This document shows, piece by piece, positions 57,212 to 64,000 of a stretch of DNA of 64,000 nt; the first letter of the stretch is position 1, and each line of letters starts with the position of its first letter. Source of the DNA: AC-32 sp038237925 (GTDB lineage Bacteria > Actinomycetota > Thermoleophilia > Gaiellales > Gaiellaceae). The notes below the pieces were generated by a model that searched no databases, had not been told where the DNA came from, and saw only the letters and a list, made by a program, of their open reading frames with translations. The position numbers and the translations under genes were made by a program. The DNA lies in NCBI GenBank assembly GCA_038237925.1, contig JBBRYF010000001.1, positions 1 through 64,000 of the forward strand, given 5' to 3'.

Positions 57212-58183
57212 CTAGCCGGTCCGTTCCGCCGCGAGGGCCGTTGCCGGGTGGCCTTCGCGCGCGGCGAGCCAGCGCTCTGCGTCGAGCGCAGACATGGCGC
57301 CGCTGCCGGCGGCCGTGACCGCCTGGCGGTAGGTGTGGTCGACGACATCGCCGGCCGCGAAGACGCCCTCGATGTTCGTTTCCGTCGAGCCGGGCTTCGT
57401 CACCAGATACCCGGCCTCGTCGTGGTCGAGCTGGTCGAGGAACAGCTTCGTGTTCGGGTCGTGCCCGATCGCGACGAACACGCCGTCTGCCGGCATCTCG
57501 CGCGTCTCGTCGGTGTCGAGGTCGCGGATCCGGACGCCGCTCGTCTGGCCGTTCTCGCCGAGCACCTCGTCGACGGCTGCCGGCGTCACGAACTCGATCT
57601 TCTCGTTCGCGCGGGCGCGGTCGATCATGATCTGCGAGGCGCGGAACTCGTTGCGCCGGTGGACGAGGCTGACCTTGGTCGCGAACTTCGTCAGGAAGAT
57701 CGCCTCCTCCATCGCCGAGTCGCCGCCGCCGACGACCACGACCTGCTTCTCGCGGAAGAAGGCCGCGTCGCAGACCGCGCAGTACGAAACGCCGCGGCCC
57801 TGAAGGGAGCGCTCGGACTCGAGCCCGAGCTGCCGCGCGCTCGCGCCGGTCGAGACGATCACGCTCTCCGACGAGTACTCCTGGTCGCCGACCCAGACGC
57901 GCAAAGGATGCTCACCGAGCTCGACCTTCGTCACGTCGTCGGTGAGGAACTCCGCGCCGAAGCGCTCGGCCTGGCGGCGGAAGTCCTGCATCATCGCCGG
58001 CCCCATGATCCCGTCCGGATAGCCCGGATAATTCTCGACGTCGCTCGTGATCATCAGCTGGCCGCCCCAGGCGAAGCCCTCGATCACGAGCGGCTGCAGG
58101 TTCGCGCGCGCAGCGTAGAGCGCCGCCGTGTACCCGGCGGGGCCGCCCCCGATGATGATCAGCTCTCTTGTGTCCCCGTTCAT
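57212..58183 (-). CDS. trxB: Thioredoxin-disulfide reductase
   Basis: A 323-residue flavoenzyme reducing thioredoxin with NADPH. FAD motif LIIIGGGPAGYTAALYAARA, redox-active pair CAVC (Cys135, Cys138) in GVSYCAVCDAAFF, NADPH motif VVVVGGGDSAMEEAIFLTKFA with HRRNEFRAS, and the C-terminal GVFAAGDVVDHTYRQAVTAAGSGAMSALDAE. ATG 58183 has a GAAGG ribosome site 6 bases upstream, so the longer frame is not needed. There is no thioredoxin gene nearby. Confidence 0.94.
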   Translation of the reverse strand: MNGDTRELIIIGGGPAGYTAALYAARANLQPLVIEGFAWGGQLMITSDVENYPGYPDGIMGPAMMQDFRRQAERFGAEFLTDDVTKVELGEHPLRVWVGDQEYSSESVIVSTGASARQLGLESERSLQGRGVSYCAVCDAAFFREKQVVVVGGGDSAMEEAIFLTKFATKVSLVHRRNEFRASQIMIDRARANEKIEFVTPAAVDEVLGENGQTSGVRIRDLDTDETREMPADGVFVAIGHDPNTKLFLDQLDHDEAGYLVTKPGSTETNIEGVFAAGDVVDHTYRQAVTAAGSGAMSALDAERWLAAREGHPATALAAERTG

Positions 58184-58299
58184 TTCTGCCTTCGAAGTAT
58201 TAAACGAATCGGGTCGGCCGAACCTTCCTGAATCAGGGTACGAACGCGCGGTGCAGATACAGCTTGCCTGCCGACCTTCACGGCGCGGAAGGCTATGAC

Positions 58300-58321
58300 T
58301 AGAATCGCCGCCTTCCGGCGA
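58300..58321 (+). promoter_or_regulatory. -10 hexamer TAGAAT and leader hairpin before the baeRF gene
   Basis: TAGAAT (58300-58305) overlaps a 6-bp hairpin (58305-58310 with 58316-58321). A ribosome site AAGGGA follows at 58321-58326, so this promoter has a short leader, unlike the leaderless ones. Confidence 0.45.
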
Positions 58322-58332
58322 AGGGACTCTTC

Positions 58333-59475
58333 GTGGCTTCGACAGTGACATGGGACGGTCTGCGTGACCTTGCAGGCTTTCGGGCGCAGAACGGGTGCGC
58401 GATCAGCCTGTACCTCGATCTCGACCCGAGCGTGACGCCGACCGCTGCCGACGCCGCGACCCGTGTGAACGCGCTCATCGACGAGGTCGAGCGCTCCGAG
58501 GCCGCGCGGCGGGCCGAGCTCACGCACGAGCAGAAGGAGGGGCTGCGCAGCGATGTGCAGCGGCTGCGGGAGTTCTTCGACCAGGAGTTCGACCGCGACG
58601 GCGCGCACGGCTTCGCGGTCTTCAGTGGGGGCCTCGACAGCCTCTGGCAGGCGGTGCCGCTGAGCGCGTCCGTGCCCGACGTTGTCAAGGTGAGCAGCAG
58701 CCTGTACCTCGCGCCGCTGGTCTCGCTGGTGGGCCGCGGAGAGGGCGCCCTCGTCGTCTTCGTCGGCCGCGAGCGCGGCGACCTCTACCGCCTCCGGGCC
58801 GGCAAGCTCGAAGAGCTCGACGAGCAGTTCGACGAGACGCCCGGCCGGCACGACCAGGGCGGCTGGTCGCAGTCGCGCTACCGACGCCACATCGAGAAGC
58901 TCGTGCACGAGCACTTCAAGGAGGTCGCCGAGCTCGTCGATCGCCAGCTCCGGCGGCTCCACGGTCCGCGGGTGATCGTGGTCGCCTCCGAGGAGACGCG
59001 GGCCGAATTCGAGAGCGAGCTCTCGAACGAGGTGCGCAAGGCCGTGATCGGCTGGACGACCGCCGAGGCCCACGCGACCCCGGCCGAGCTGCTGGAGCAA
59101 GTAGAGCCGCTGCTCGAGTCGTGGCGCGGCGAGCAGGAGACCGAGGCCGTCGAGCGGTGGCGTGAAGAGGCCGGCCGCAACGGTCGCGCTGCATCCGGCT
59201 GGGGTCCGACGCTCGAGGCGGCCTCGGACGCGCGCGTGGAGCTGCTGCTCTTCCAGGACGGTGTCGAGCACGGCGCGTGGGAGTGTCCGGCCTGCGGCCG
59301 GCTCAGCAGCGAGGGTGGCGCGTGTCCCCTCGACGTCACGCAGATGGAGGAGCGGAACGAAGGCGTCGACCTCGCGGTTCGCCAGACGCTCGCCCACGGC
59401 GGCACGGTCCGGGCGCTGCGCGAGCGCCAGGACCTCGAGCCCGTCGAGGGCATCGGCGCGCTCCTGCGCTTCTAG
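58333..59475 (+). CDS. baeRF/Vms1-like release-factor-fold protein
   Basis: A 380-residue protein resembling the bacterial archaeo-eukaryotic release factor (baeRF) group related to eRF1 and Vms1/Ankzf1. The central domain has ALVVFVGRERGDLYRLRAGKLEEL, and the GGQ-like catalytic loop is QGGWSQSRYRRHIE (Gly176-Gln180 region). The third domain has HGPRVIVVASEETRAEFESEL; the C-terminus has a zinc ribbon (ECPACGRLSSEGGACPL). Eukaryotic Vms1 cleaves peptidyl-tRNA from stalled ribosomes; the bacterial role is untested here. GTG 58333 has an AAGGGA ribosome site. Confidence 0.8.
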   Translation: MASTVTWDGLRDLAGFRAQNGCAISLYLDLDPSVTPTAADAATRVNALIDEVERSEAARRAELTHEQKEGLRSDVQRLREFFDQEFDRDGAHGFAVFSGGLDSLWQAVPLSASVPDVVKVSSSLYLAPLVSLVGRGEGALVVFVGRERGDLYRLRAGKLEELDEQFDETPGRHDQGGWSQSRYRRHIEKLVHEHFKEVAELVDRQLRRLHGPRVIVVASEETRAEFESELSNEVRKAVIGWTTAEAHATPAELLEQVEPLLESWRGEQETEAVERWREEAGRNGRAASGWGPTLEAASDARVELLLFQDGVEHGAWECPACGRLSSEGGACPLDVTQMEERNEGVDLAVRQTLAHGGTVRALRERQDLEPVEGIGALLRF

Positions 59476-59536
59476 AGGGTTTGACGGAGTAGCTGCACCC
59501 CGGCGGCTCAGCCGCTGCTTCGTCAAGCTCTCTCTA
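59473..59536. repeat. 64-base inverted repeat between convergent genes, TIR-like ends
   Basis: Arms of about 21 bases begin TAGAGGGTTTGACGGAG and TAGAGAGAGCTTGACGAAG (read inward from each end, 2-base gap) and enclose a CG-rich small hairpin. Both gene stops lie in its ends. The ends match those of the 164-base element at 61721-61884. It could act as a bidirectional terminator or be a short mobile repeat. Confidence 0.65.
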
Positions 59537-60580
59537 GGCCGCGTCGACGGCGCGCGGGAGCTCGTGGGCCTCGGCCGGCTCGAGCTCAGGCTGCGAATCG
59601 GTCGCCTGCTCGAGCTTCGTCTCGAACTTGCCGAGGTGCTTCTCGGACTCGAGGAACTTGTTCTGGGCCCGTCCGAGGTGGGTGCCGACGAGCTCGAAGT
59701 CTTCCTTGAACTTCCCGAACTCCTTCTGCAGGGTCGCGCAGTAGGCCATCACCTCGTGGGCGTGTTGCTCGATCTGGAGGCCCTTCAGCCCGAGCACGAC
59801 GACTTGCAGGTAGGCCGTCAGCGTTGTCGGCGAGACCGGCAGGACGCGCTTGTCGTTCGCGTACGTGAGCAACGCGCCCGTGCGCCCGCACGCGAGCTCG
59901 TAGTAGATCGCCTCCGACGGGAGGTACATGAAGGCGAAGTCGTAGGTGCCCTCGTCCGGGCGGATGTACTTGCCGGCGATCGCGTCGACGTGAGACTTGA
60001 CGTCGCGCGCGAAGAGCTTCTCGAACTGCTGGCGTTCGATGTCGTTCTCGGCGCGCAGCATCCGCTCGAAGTTGTCGAGCGGGAACTTGGAGTCGATCGG
60101 GACGATCCGGTCGACCTTGATCACGGCGTCGACGCGCTCGCCGCCCGCGAACCCGTACTGGAACTCGTACGCGTGCGGCGGCAGCCGGTCGCGAAGGAGG
60201 TTCTCGAGCAGGAGCTCGCCGAAGCCGCCGCGCGCCTTGGGCGGGCGCAGGATCTCCTGGAGCTGACTGAGCTCCTTCGCCTGCTCGGCCATCTGCAGCG
60301 TCGCCTGGCCGACCTCGCCGAGCTGCTTGTGGATCGCGTTCGTCTGCTTGACGGCGTGCTCCATCCGGCGGTCGACCTTCGTGTCGAGCTCGCCGAGGCG
60401 CCGGTCCATCGTCGCCGTGATCGCCTCGAGGCGGCCGTCGACGTCGCTGTTCCGGCCGGCAAGGAGCTGGTCGAGCGCGTGCAGTGTCTCGGCGCCGTGG
60501 CCCGCGAGGCGGCGGCTCAGCCACAGCGCGAGGGCGGCGCCGCCGACGAGCAGGACGAGCAATGTGATGACGACGATCAT
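59534..60580 (-). CDS. rmuC: DNA recombination protein RmuC family
   Basis: A 348-residue protein with an N-terminal membrane anchor (VVITLLVLLVGGAALALWL), a coiled-coil region (MDRRLGELDTKVDRRMEHAVKQTNAIHKQLGEV), and the RmuC nuclease-like domain (GGFGELLLENLLRDRLP, VDAVIKVDRIVPIDSKFPLDNFERML, DFAFMYLPSEAIYYELA). RmuC limits DNA inversion at short inverted repeats. ATG 60580 is favoured over longer starts; TAAAGT lies 10 bases upstream. The last 20 residues are Glu- and Pro-rich. Confidence 0.9.
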   Translation of the reverse strand: MIVVITLLVLLVGGAALALWLSRRLAGHGAETLHALDQLLAGRNSDVDGRLEAITATMDRRLGELDTKVDRRMEHAVKQTNAIHKQLGEVGQATLQMAEQAKELSQLQEILRPPKARGGFGELLLENLLRDRLPPHAYEFQYGFAGGERVDAVIKVDRIVPIDSKFPLDNFERMLRAENDIERQQFEKLFARDVKSHVDAIAGKYIRPDEGTYDFAFMYLPSEAIYYELACGRTGALLTYANDKRVLPVSPTTLTAYLQVVVLGLKGLQIEQHAHEVMAYCATLQKEFGKFKEDFELVGTHLGRAQNKFLESEKHLGKFETKLEQATDSQPELEPAEAHELPRAVDAA

Positions 60581-60614
60581 GAGCCGACGAACTTTAGAGT
60601 GGCCGTCGGACGGC

Positions 60615-60640
60615 GAGAGGGCGGCTCCCGCCGCCCTCTC
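60615..60640 (-). terminator. Perfect 10-bp hairpin after the CsbD-like gene
   Basis: The stem pairs 60615-60624 with 60631-60640 around a 6-base loop, 20 bases downstream of the 60660 stop on the minus strand. No clear T tract follows. Confidence 0.65.
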
Positions 60641-60659
60641 CAGCCGGGTCAGCCGCGCG

Positions 60660-60860
60660 TTACGGCGTGTCCTTGCGCTCGGCGCGATGCTCCGCGGCGC
60701 GCTCGCGCTCCTGCTTTGCCATCTCTTCGGCGTCGTCCGCGCGCTCCGACGCCATGCCCTGCTGCTCCTGGTGCATGCCGTCACGAGTCATCGAACTATC
60801 GCCCTTCATGTCGCCCGCGGCCTTCTTGGTGCGGCCGAGGATCTTGTCGAGGAAACTCAT
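60660..60860 (-). CDS. Small CsbD-like stress protein
   Basis: A 66-residue hydrophilic protein: MSFLDKILGRTKKAAGDMKGDSSMTRDGMHQEQQ, followed by an acidic/basic helix (ERADDAEEMAKQERERAAEHRAERK). The GRTKKAAGDMKGD start resembles the CsbD family of general-stress proteins. A strong ribosome site (GCAAGGAGG) precedes ATG 60860, one of the few well-formed ones in this window, which suggests high expression. A GGATAC-GA-GTATCC palindrome lies 26 bases upstream. Confidence 0.75.
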   Translation of the reverse strand: MSFLDKILGRTKKAAGDMKGDSSMTRDGMHQEQQGMASERADDAEEMAKQERERAAEHRAERKDTP

Positions 60861-60885
60861 TCGTAGCCTCCTTGCGGGTTGTCCA

Positions 60886-60899
60886 GGATACGAGTATCC
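60886..60899. promoter_or_regulatory. 14-base palindrome upstream of the CsbD-like gene
   Basis: GGATAC-GA-GTATCC is a perfect inverted repeat that includes TATCCT on the minus strand as a possible -10 box. It could be a repressor site for the CsbD-like gene; nothing more can be told. Confidence 0.4.
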
Positions 60900-60919
60900 G
60901 CAATGCCCACAAAAAACGC

Positions 60920-60953
60920 CAGATCCGGAAAACCTTGCGGCCCTCCGGATCTG
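60920..60953. repeat. 9-bp inverted repeat with 16-base loop
   Basis: CAGATCCGG (60920-60928) and its exact complement (60945-60953) lie in the divergent region between the CsbD-like and 61015 genes. May be an operator or a hairpin in an untranslated leader. Confidence 0.5.
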
Positions 60954-60999
60954 ACGGGACGACCCTAGCGTGGCTGGGAGCGGGAGTCAAGCGCCTTGC

Positions 61000-61005
61000 T
61001 AGCAT
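61000..61005 (+). promoter_or_regulatory. -10 hexamer TAGCAT, probable leaderless promoter
   Basis: TAGCAT lies 9 bases before GTG 61015 with no ribosome site. Confidence 0.45.
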
Positions 61006-61014
61006 CGCCCGCCG

Positions 61015-61719
61015 GTGGCGAAGAAGTCCCGTACTCCAGCACCTCCGCGGAAGGTCCAGGCGCCCCAGCGGCGCAGCGATCCGAAGGGGCCAAGCAAGCT
61101 CGCCGTGGGGCTGGGCGGGCTCGCTGCGCGGCGCAACGTGCTGCTCGGGGTCCTCGCGTTGCTAGGCGTGACCGCCGCGATCGCCTCGGCGGTGATTGTG
61201 TTCACGGGCGGAAAGGGCAGCGCGGCGCCGCCGCTCGTAGGTCTTCAGGTGGGGTCCGCGCCGTGGAACCTGGGCCTCGACACGTTGCCCGACCGCGTCA
61301 CGCCGCTCGGCCTCCACGAGCTGTCGGGCGAGGGCCAGGTCCTGCACATCCACCAGCACCTCGACATCTTCGTGAACGGAACGCACGAGCCGGTGCCGGC
61401 GAACATCGGCATCTACGACGGCCAGTTTCTGACCGAGCTGCACACGCACGACCCGACGGGGATCATGCACCTCGAGTCGCCGAAGCTCGGGAGTTTCAAC
61501 CTCGGCCAGTTCTTCGGCGTGTGGGGCGTGCGGCTGACCTCTGACTGCGTCGGCGGCTACTGCCAGAAGGTGACGCCGTGGTCGGTGTACGTGAACGGCC
61601 GGAGCTACTCGGGGGACCCGGGCGCGCTCGTGCTGAAGTCGCACCAGGAGATCGCGTTCGTGATCGGGACGCCGCCGAAGAAGATCCCGTCGTCGTACAA
61701 GTTCCCGCCCGGCCTCTAG
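61015..61719 (+). CDS. Membrane-anchored His-rich protein of unknown function
   Basis: A 234-residue protein: basic N-terminus, one membrane helix (NVLLGVLALLGVTAAIASAVIVF), and an outside domain with histidine-rich stretches GQVLHIHQHLDIFVNGTHEPV and FLTELHTHDPTGIMHLESP, then DCVGGYCQKVTPW with a likely disulfide. The His pattern suggests metal binding. Similar proteins occur in actinobacteria, but no role is known to me. Start GTG 61015. It is followed directly by the large inverted repeat. Confidence 0.72.
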   Translation: MAKKSRTPAPPRKVQAPQRRSDPKGPSKLAVGLGGLAARRNVLLGVLALLGVTAAIASAVIVFTGGKGSAAPPLVGLQVGSAPWNLGLDTLPDRVTPLGLHELSGEGQVLHIHQHLDIFVNGTHEPVPANIGIYDGQFLTELHTHDPTGIMHLESPKLGSFNLGQFFGVWGVRLTSDCVGGYCQKVTPWSVYVNGRSYSGDPGALVLKSHQEIAFVIGTPPKKIPSSYKFPPGL

Positions 61720-61720
61720 G

Positions 61721-61884
61721 TAGGAGGGCTTGACGAAACACCGGCGATGCCCTCGGGCCGCGCTGCCCGCCCCGAGGCGGCGTCCTCAGTCGCACCGATA
61801 GCGCTGCTATCGGCACTCCCTGCGTCCTTGCCTCGGAACGGTCATCGCACCCCGAGAGCGAGCCGCGTGCCGCCAAACCTCCTA
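61721..61884. repeat. 164-base near-symmetrical inverted repeat (MITE-like element or long hairpin)
   Basis: Starts TAGGAGG and ends CCTCCTA, with imperfect complementarity along most of both arms (for example CCCCGAGGCGGCGTCC against GGACGC..CCTCGG) and a perfect tip (61795-61802 with 61806-61813, GCT loop). The ends resemble those of the repeat at 59473-59536. A TA at each end would fit a mariner/IS630-type target site. It lies between a stop codon and the tRNA promoter. Confidence 0.6.
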
Positions 61885-61899
61885 GCCGCGCCGCGAAGC

Positions 61900-61905
61900 T
61901 ATCCT
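61900..61905 (+). promoter_or_regulatory. -10 hexamer TATCCT of the tRNA-Leu gene
   Basis: TATCCT lies exactly 6 bases before the mature 5' end of the tRNA (61912), so transcription may begin at or within a base or two of it. Confidence 0.5.
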
Positions 61906-61911
61906 GCGCGC

Positions 61912-61999
61912 GCCGGGGTGGCGAAACTGGCTATACGCGCCTGACTTAAAATCAGGTGTCCCCGCTGGGGGCGTAAGGGTTCGAGTCCCTTCCCCGGCA
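61912..61999 (+). tRNA. tRNA-Leu (anticodon UAA)
   Basis: A complete class II tRNA of 88 bases. Acceptor GCCGGGG pairs with CCCCGGC, followed by discriminator A at 61999. The anticodon stem CCTGA/TCAGG holds the loop CTTAAAA with anticodon TAA. A long variable arm (CCCCGCTGGGGG) and TTCGAGT of the T arm follow. The CCA end is not encoded. It reads rare UUA codons in this high-GC genome, where such codons are often regulatory. Confidence 0.95.
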
Positions 62000-62011
62000 T
62001 GTCTCGGAGTC

Positions 62012-63016
62012 TCAAGAAGCGCGTCGCCAGCGCCGGCGGCGCGGCTCCTCGGCGCCGTCGCCCAACGCGCGTGCAGCGGCCGCGAAGTCCGCGTCGGTGA
62101 GAGCGACGAGATCGTCCGCCTCGACGTGCTCCAGCGCGGCTCCTGCCGAGAGACGCAGCGCCTGCGCGTTCAACGCCTGCTCGAAAAGCGTGCGCGCATA
62201 ACGCGCGTTGCCGAAGCCCTCGCCGCGCACGGCGCGGTCGAAGATCCGGCGCAGCTCTTCGGCCGCGGCAGGCGTCACCCGGTACTCGTTCTCCTCGGCG
62301 AAGCGCTCGGTGATCGCGACCAGTTCCTCGCTCGAGTAGTCCGGAAACGTGAGCTCGCGCGCGAAGCGGGAGCGGAGGCCGGGGTTCGAGTCGAGGAACT
62401 CGTGCATCAGGGCCGGATAGCCGGCGACGATCACGACCAGGCGGTGACGGTGGTCCTCCATCCGCTTCAGCAGCGTCTCGATCGCCTCCTGGCCGAAGTC
62501 GGCGCCGCGCTGTGCGGGCCGAGCGAGCGCGTACGCCTCGTCGATGAAGAGCACCCCGTCGAGTGCCCGCCTGATCGCTCGTTCGGTCTTGATCGCGGTC
62601 ATGCCGACGTACTCGCCGACGAGGCCCGCGCGGTCGACCTCGACGAGGTGGCCCTTCTGGAGCAGGCCCATCGCGCGGTACATGTGCGCGAGCAGGCGCG
62701 CGACCGTCGTCTTGCCCGTGCCCGGGTTGCCGAGGAAGACGAGGTGCTGCGAGGTCGCGACCTCCGGCAACCCGCGTTCCAGCCGCTGCGCCTGAACCTG
62801 GAGGAACGCGACGAGCGCACGCACCTGGTCCTTCACCGACTCGAGGCCGACGAGCGAGTCGAGCTCGTCTTGGAGCTCCTCGAGCGTGCGCGTGTCCTCC
62901 TGCGGCTTCCGCGGGTCGAGCCGATCGAGCCAGTCGGCGTCGGCGCCCATGCTCTGGCGCACCTGCTCACGCAGGACGTCGAAGCCGCGGAGAAGGTCGT
63001 AGAGCGGATTCGCCAT
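62012..63016 (-). CDS. CbxX/CfxQ-type AAA ATPase
   Basis: A 334-residue AAA+ ATPase. An N-terminal helical part (NPLYDLLRGFDVLREQVRQSM, then LEELQDELDSLVGLESVKDQVRALVAFLQVQ) precedes Walker A LVFLGNPGTGKTTVARLLAHMY, pore-loop VDRAGLVGEYVGMTAIKTE, Walker B GVLFIDEAYALARP and sensor residues in VVIVAGYPALMHEFLDSNPGLRSRF. Relatives include red-type Rubisco activase and EccA of ESX secretion; neither Rubisco nor ESX genes are here, so the remodelled target is unknown. ATG 63016, 54 bases from the divergent dehydrogenase gene. Confidence 0.9.
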   Translation of the reverse strand: MANPLYDLLRGFDVLREQVRQSMGADADWLDRLDPRKPQEDTRTLEELQDELDSLVGLESVKDQVRALVAFLQVQAQRLERGLPEVATSQHLVFLGNPGTGKTTVARLLAHMYRAMGLLQKGHLVEVDRAGLVGEYVGMTAIKTERAIRRALDGVLFIDEAYALARPAQRGADFGQEAIETLLKRMEDHRHRLVVIVAGYPALMHEFLDSNPGLRSRFARELTFPDYSSEELVAITERFAEENEYRVTPAAAEELRRIFDRAVRGEGFGNARYARTLFEQALNAQALRLSAGAALEHVEADDLVALTDADFAAAARALGDGAEEPRRRRWRRAS

Positions 63017-63058
63017 TGCCCGGGTCTACCCGCGCCGCCGGAAAGGGAACGGCGAGCC

Positions 63059-63064
63059 TAGACT
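63059..63064 (+). promoter_or_regulatory. -10 hexamer TAGACT, probable leaderless promoter
   Basis: TAGACT lies exactly 6 bases before GTG 63071. The same hexamer precedes two other genes in the window (at 721 and 15949). Confidence 0.55.
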
Positions 63065-63070
63065 CCGGGT

Positions 63071-64000
<930 letters not shown>

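Noticed and set aside
62012..63016. Rubisco activase or ESX component
   Set aside because: The ATPase is of the CbxX family, but neither Rubisco nor ESX genes are near, so a general name is safer.

Overview
The window is a dense, high-GC bacterial chromosome segment with few gaps: no gene-free stretch reaches 300 bases, and the longest (61720-61911) holds a large inverted repeat and a tRNA promoter. GTG and TTG starts are common, many genes overlap by 4 or 8 bases, and a housekeeping sigma factor, a PhoP-type Pst locus, AddAB, a stand-alone LigD polymerase domain, FtsZ beside ParA and CsbD-like, baeRF and CbxX proteins are present. This content suggests a deep-branching actinobacterium (Thermoleophilia-like: Gaiellales or Solirubrobacterales). 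That placement is an inference from gene content; there is no rRNA in the window.

Layout. 1-3410: end of rpoD, an M20 peptidase, an HxlR regulator, an HD-domain protein. 3411-9539: phosphate block, with an OmpR-type regulator divergent from a small soluble histidine kinase, then pstS divergent from pstC-pstA-pstB-phoU across a 148-base region carrying three 11-base direct repeats that look like a PHO box. 9645-15899: amidohydrolase, three glyoxalase-fold domains in two genes, a DUF1326-DUF2182-DUF1326 cassette, and a nucleotidyl cyclase gene broken by one in-frame TAA. 15962-21969: tightly overlapping operon of acyl-CoA dehydrogenase, two tandem methyltransferases, LigD polymerase domain, FAD oxidoreductase, MBL hydrolase and a decayed gene. 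21966-33083: secreted protein, HhH-GPD glycosylase, kinase-like P-loop protein, methyltransferase, two HIT-type proteins, Lhr helicase, a lipoprotein, Nei-type glycosylase and unknown genes. 33159-41127: AzlCD exporter, ParA, an FtsZ with an unusual domain order, an unknown protein, an ECF sigma with probable anti-sigma, and a large membrane protein. 41176-48450: gamma-glutamyltransferase, GNAT, DedA, phosphoesterase, HD-GYP, methyltransferase, isocitrate/isopropylmalate-type dehydrogenase, a frameshifted topoisomerase IB. 48523-55732: AddB, AddA, endonuclease III. 55719-64000: zinc-ribbon PAS protein, CorA, thioredoxin reductase, baeRF/Vms1-like protein, RmuC, CsbD-like protein, tRNA-Leu(UAA), CbxX-type ATPase and the start of a Glu/Leu-type dehydrogenase.

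Themes. DNA repair and nucleic-acid processing is strongly represented (LigD-Pol, HhH-GPD, Nei, Nth, AddAB, RmuC, Lhr, TopIB). The phosphate locus is complete from two-component system to PhoU. A recurring regulatory signature is a TAnnnT hexamer 6-10 bases upstream of a start codon that lacks a Shine-Dalgarno sequence, which points to widespread leaderless transcription. Two adjacent divergent gene pairs share overlapping hexamers. Three genes or remnants appear to start at CTG. The most unusual gene is ftsZ: its long disordered segment sits before the GTPase domain and almost no linker remains before the C-terminal peptide.
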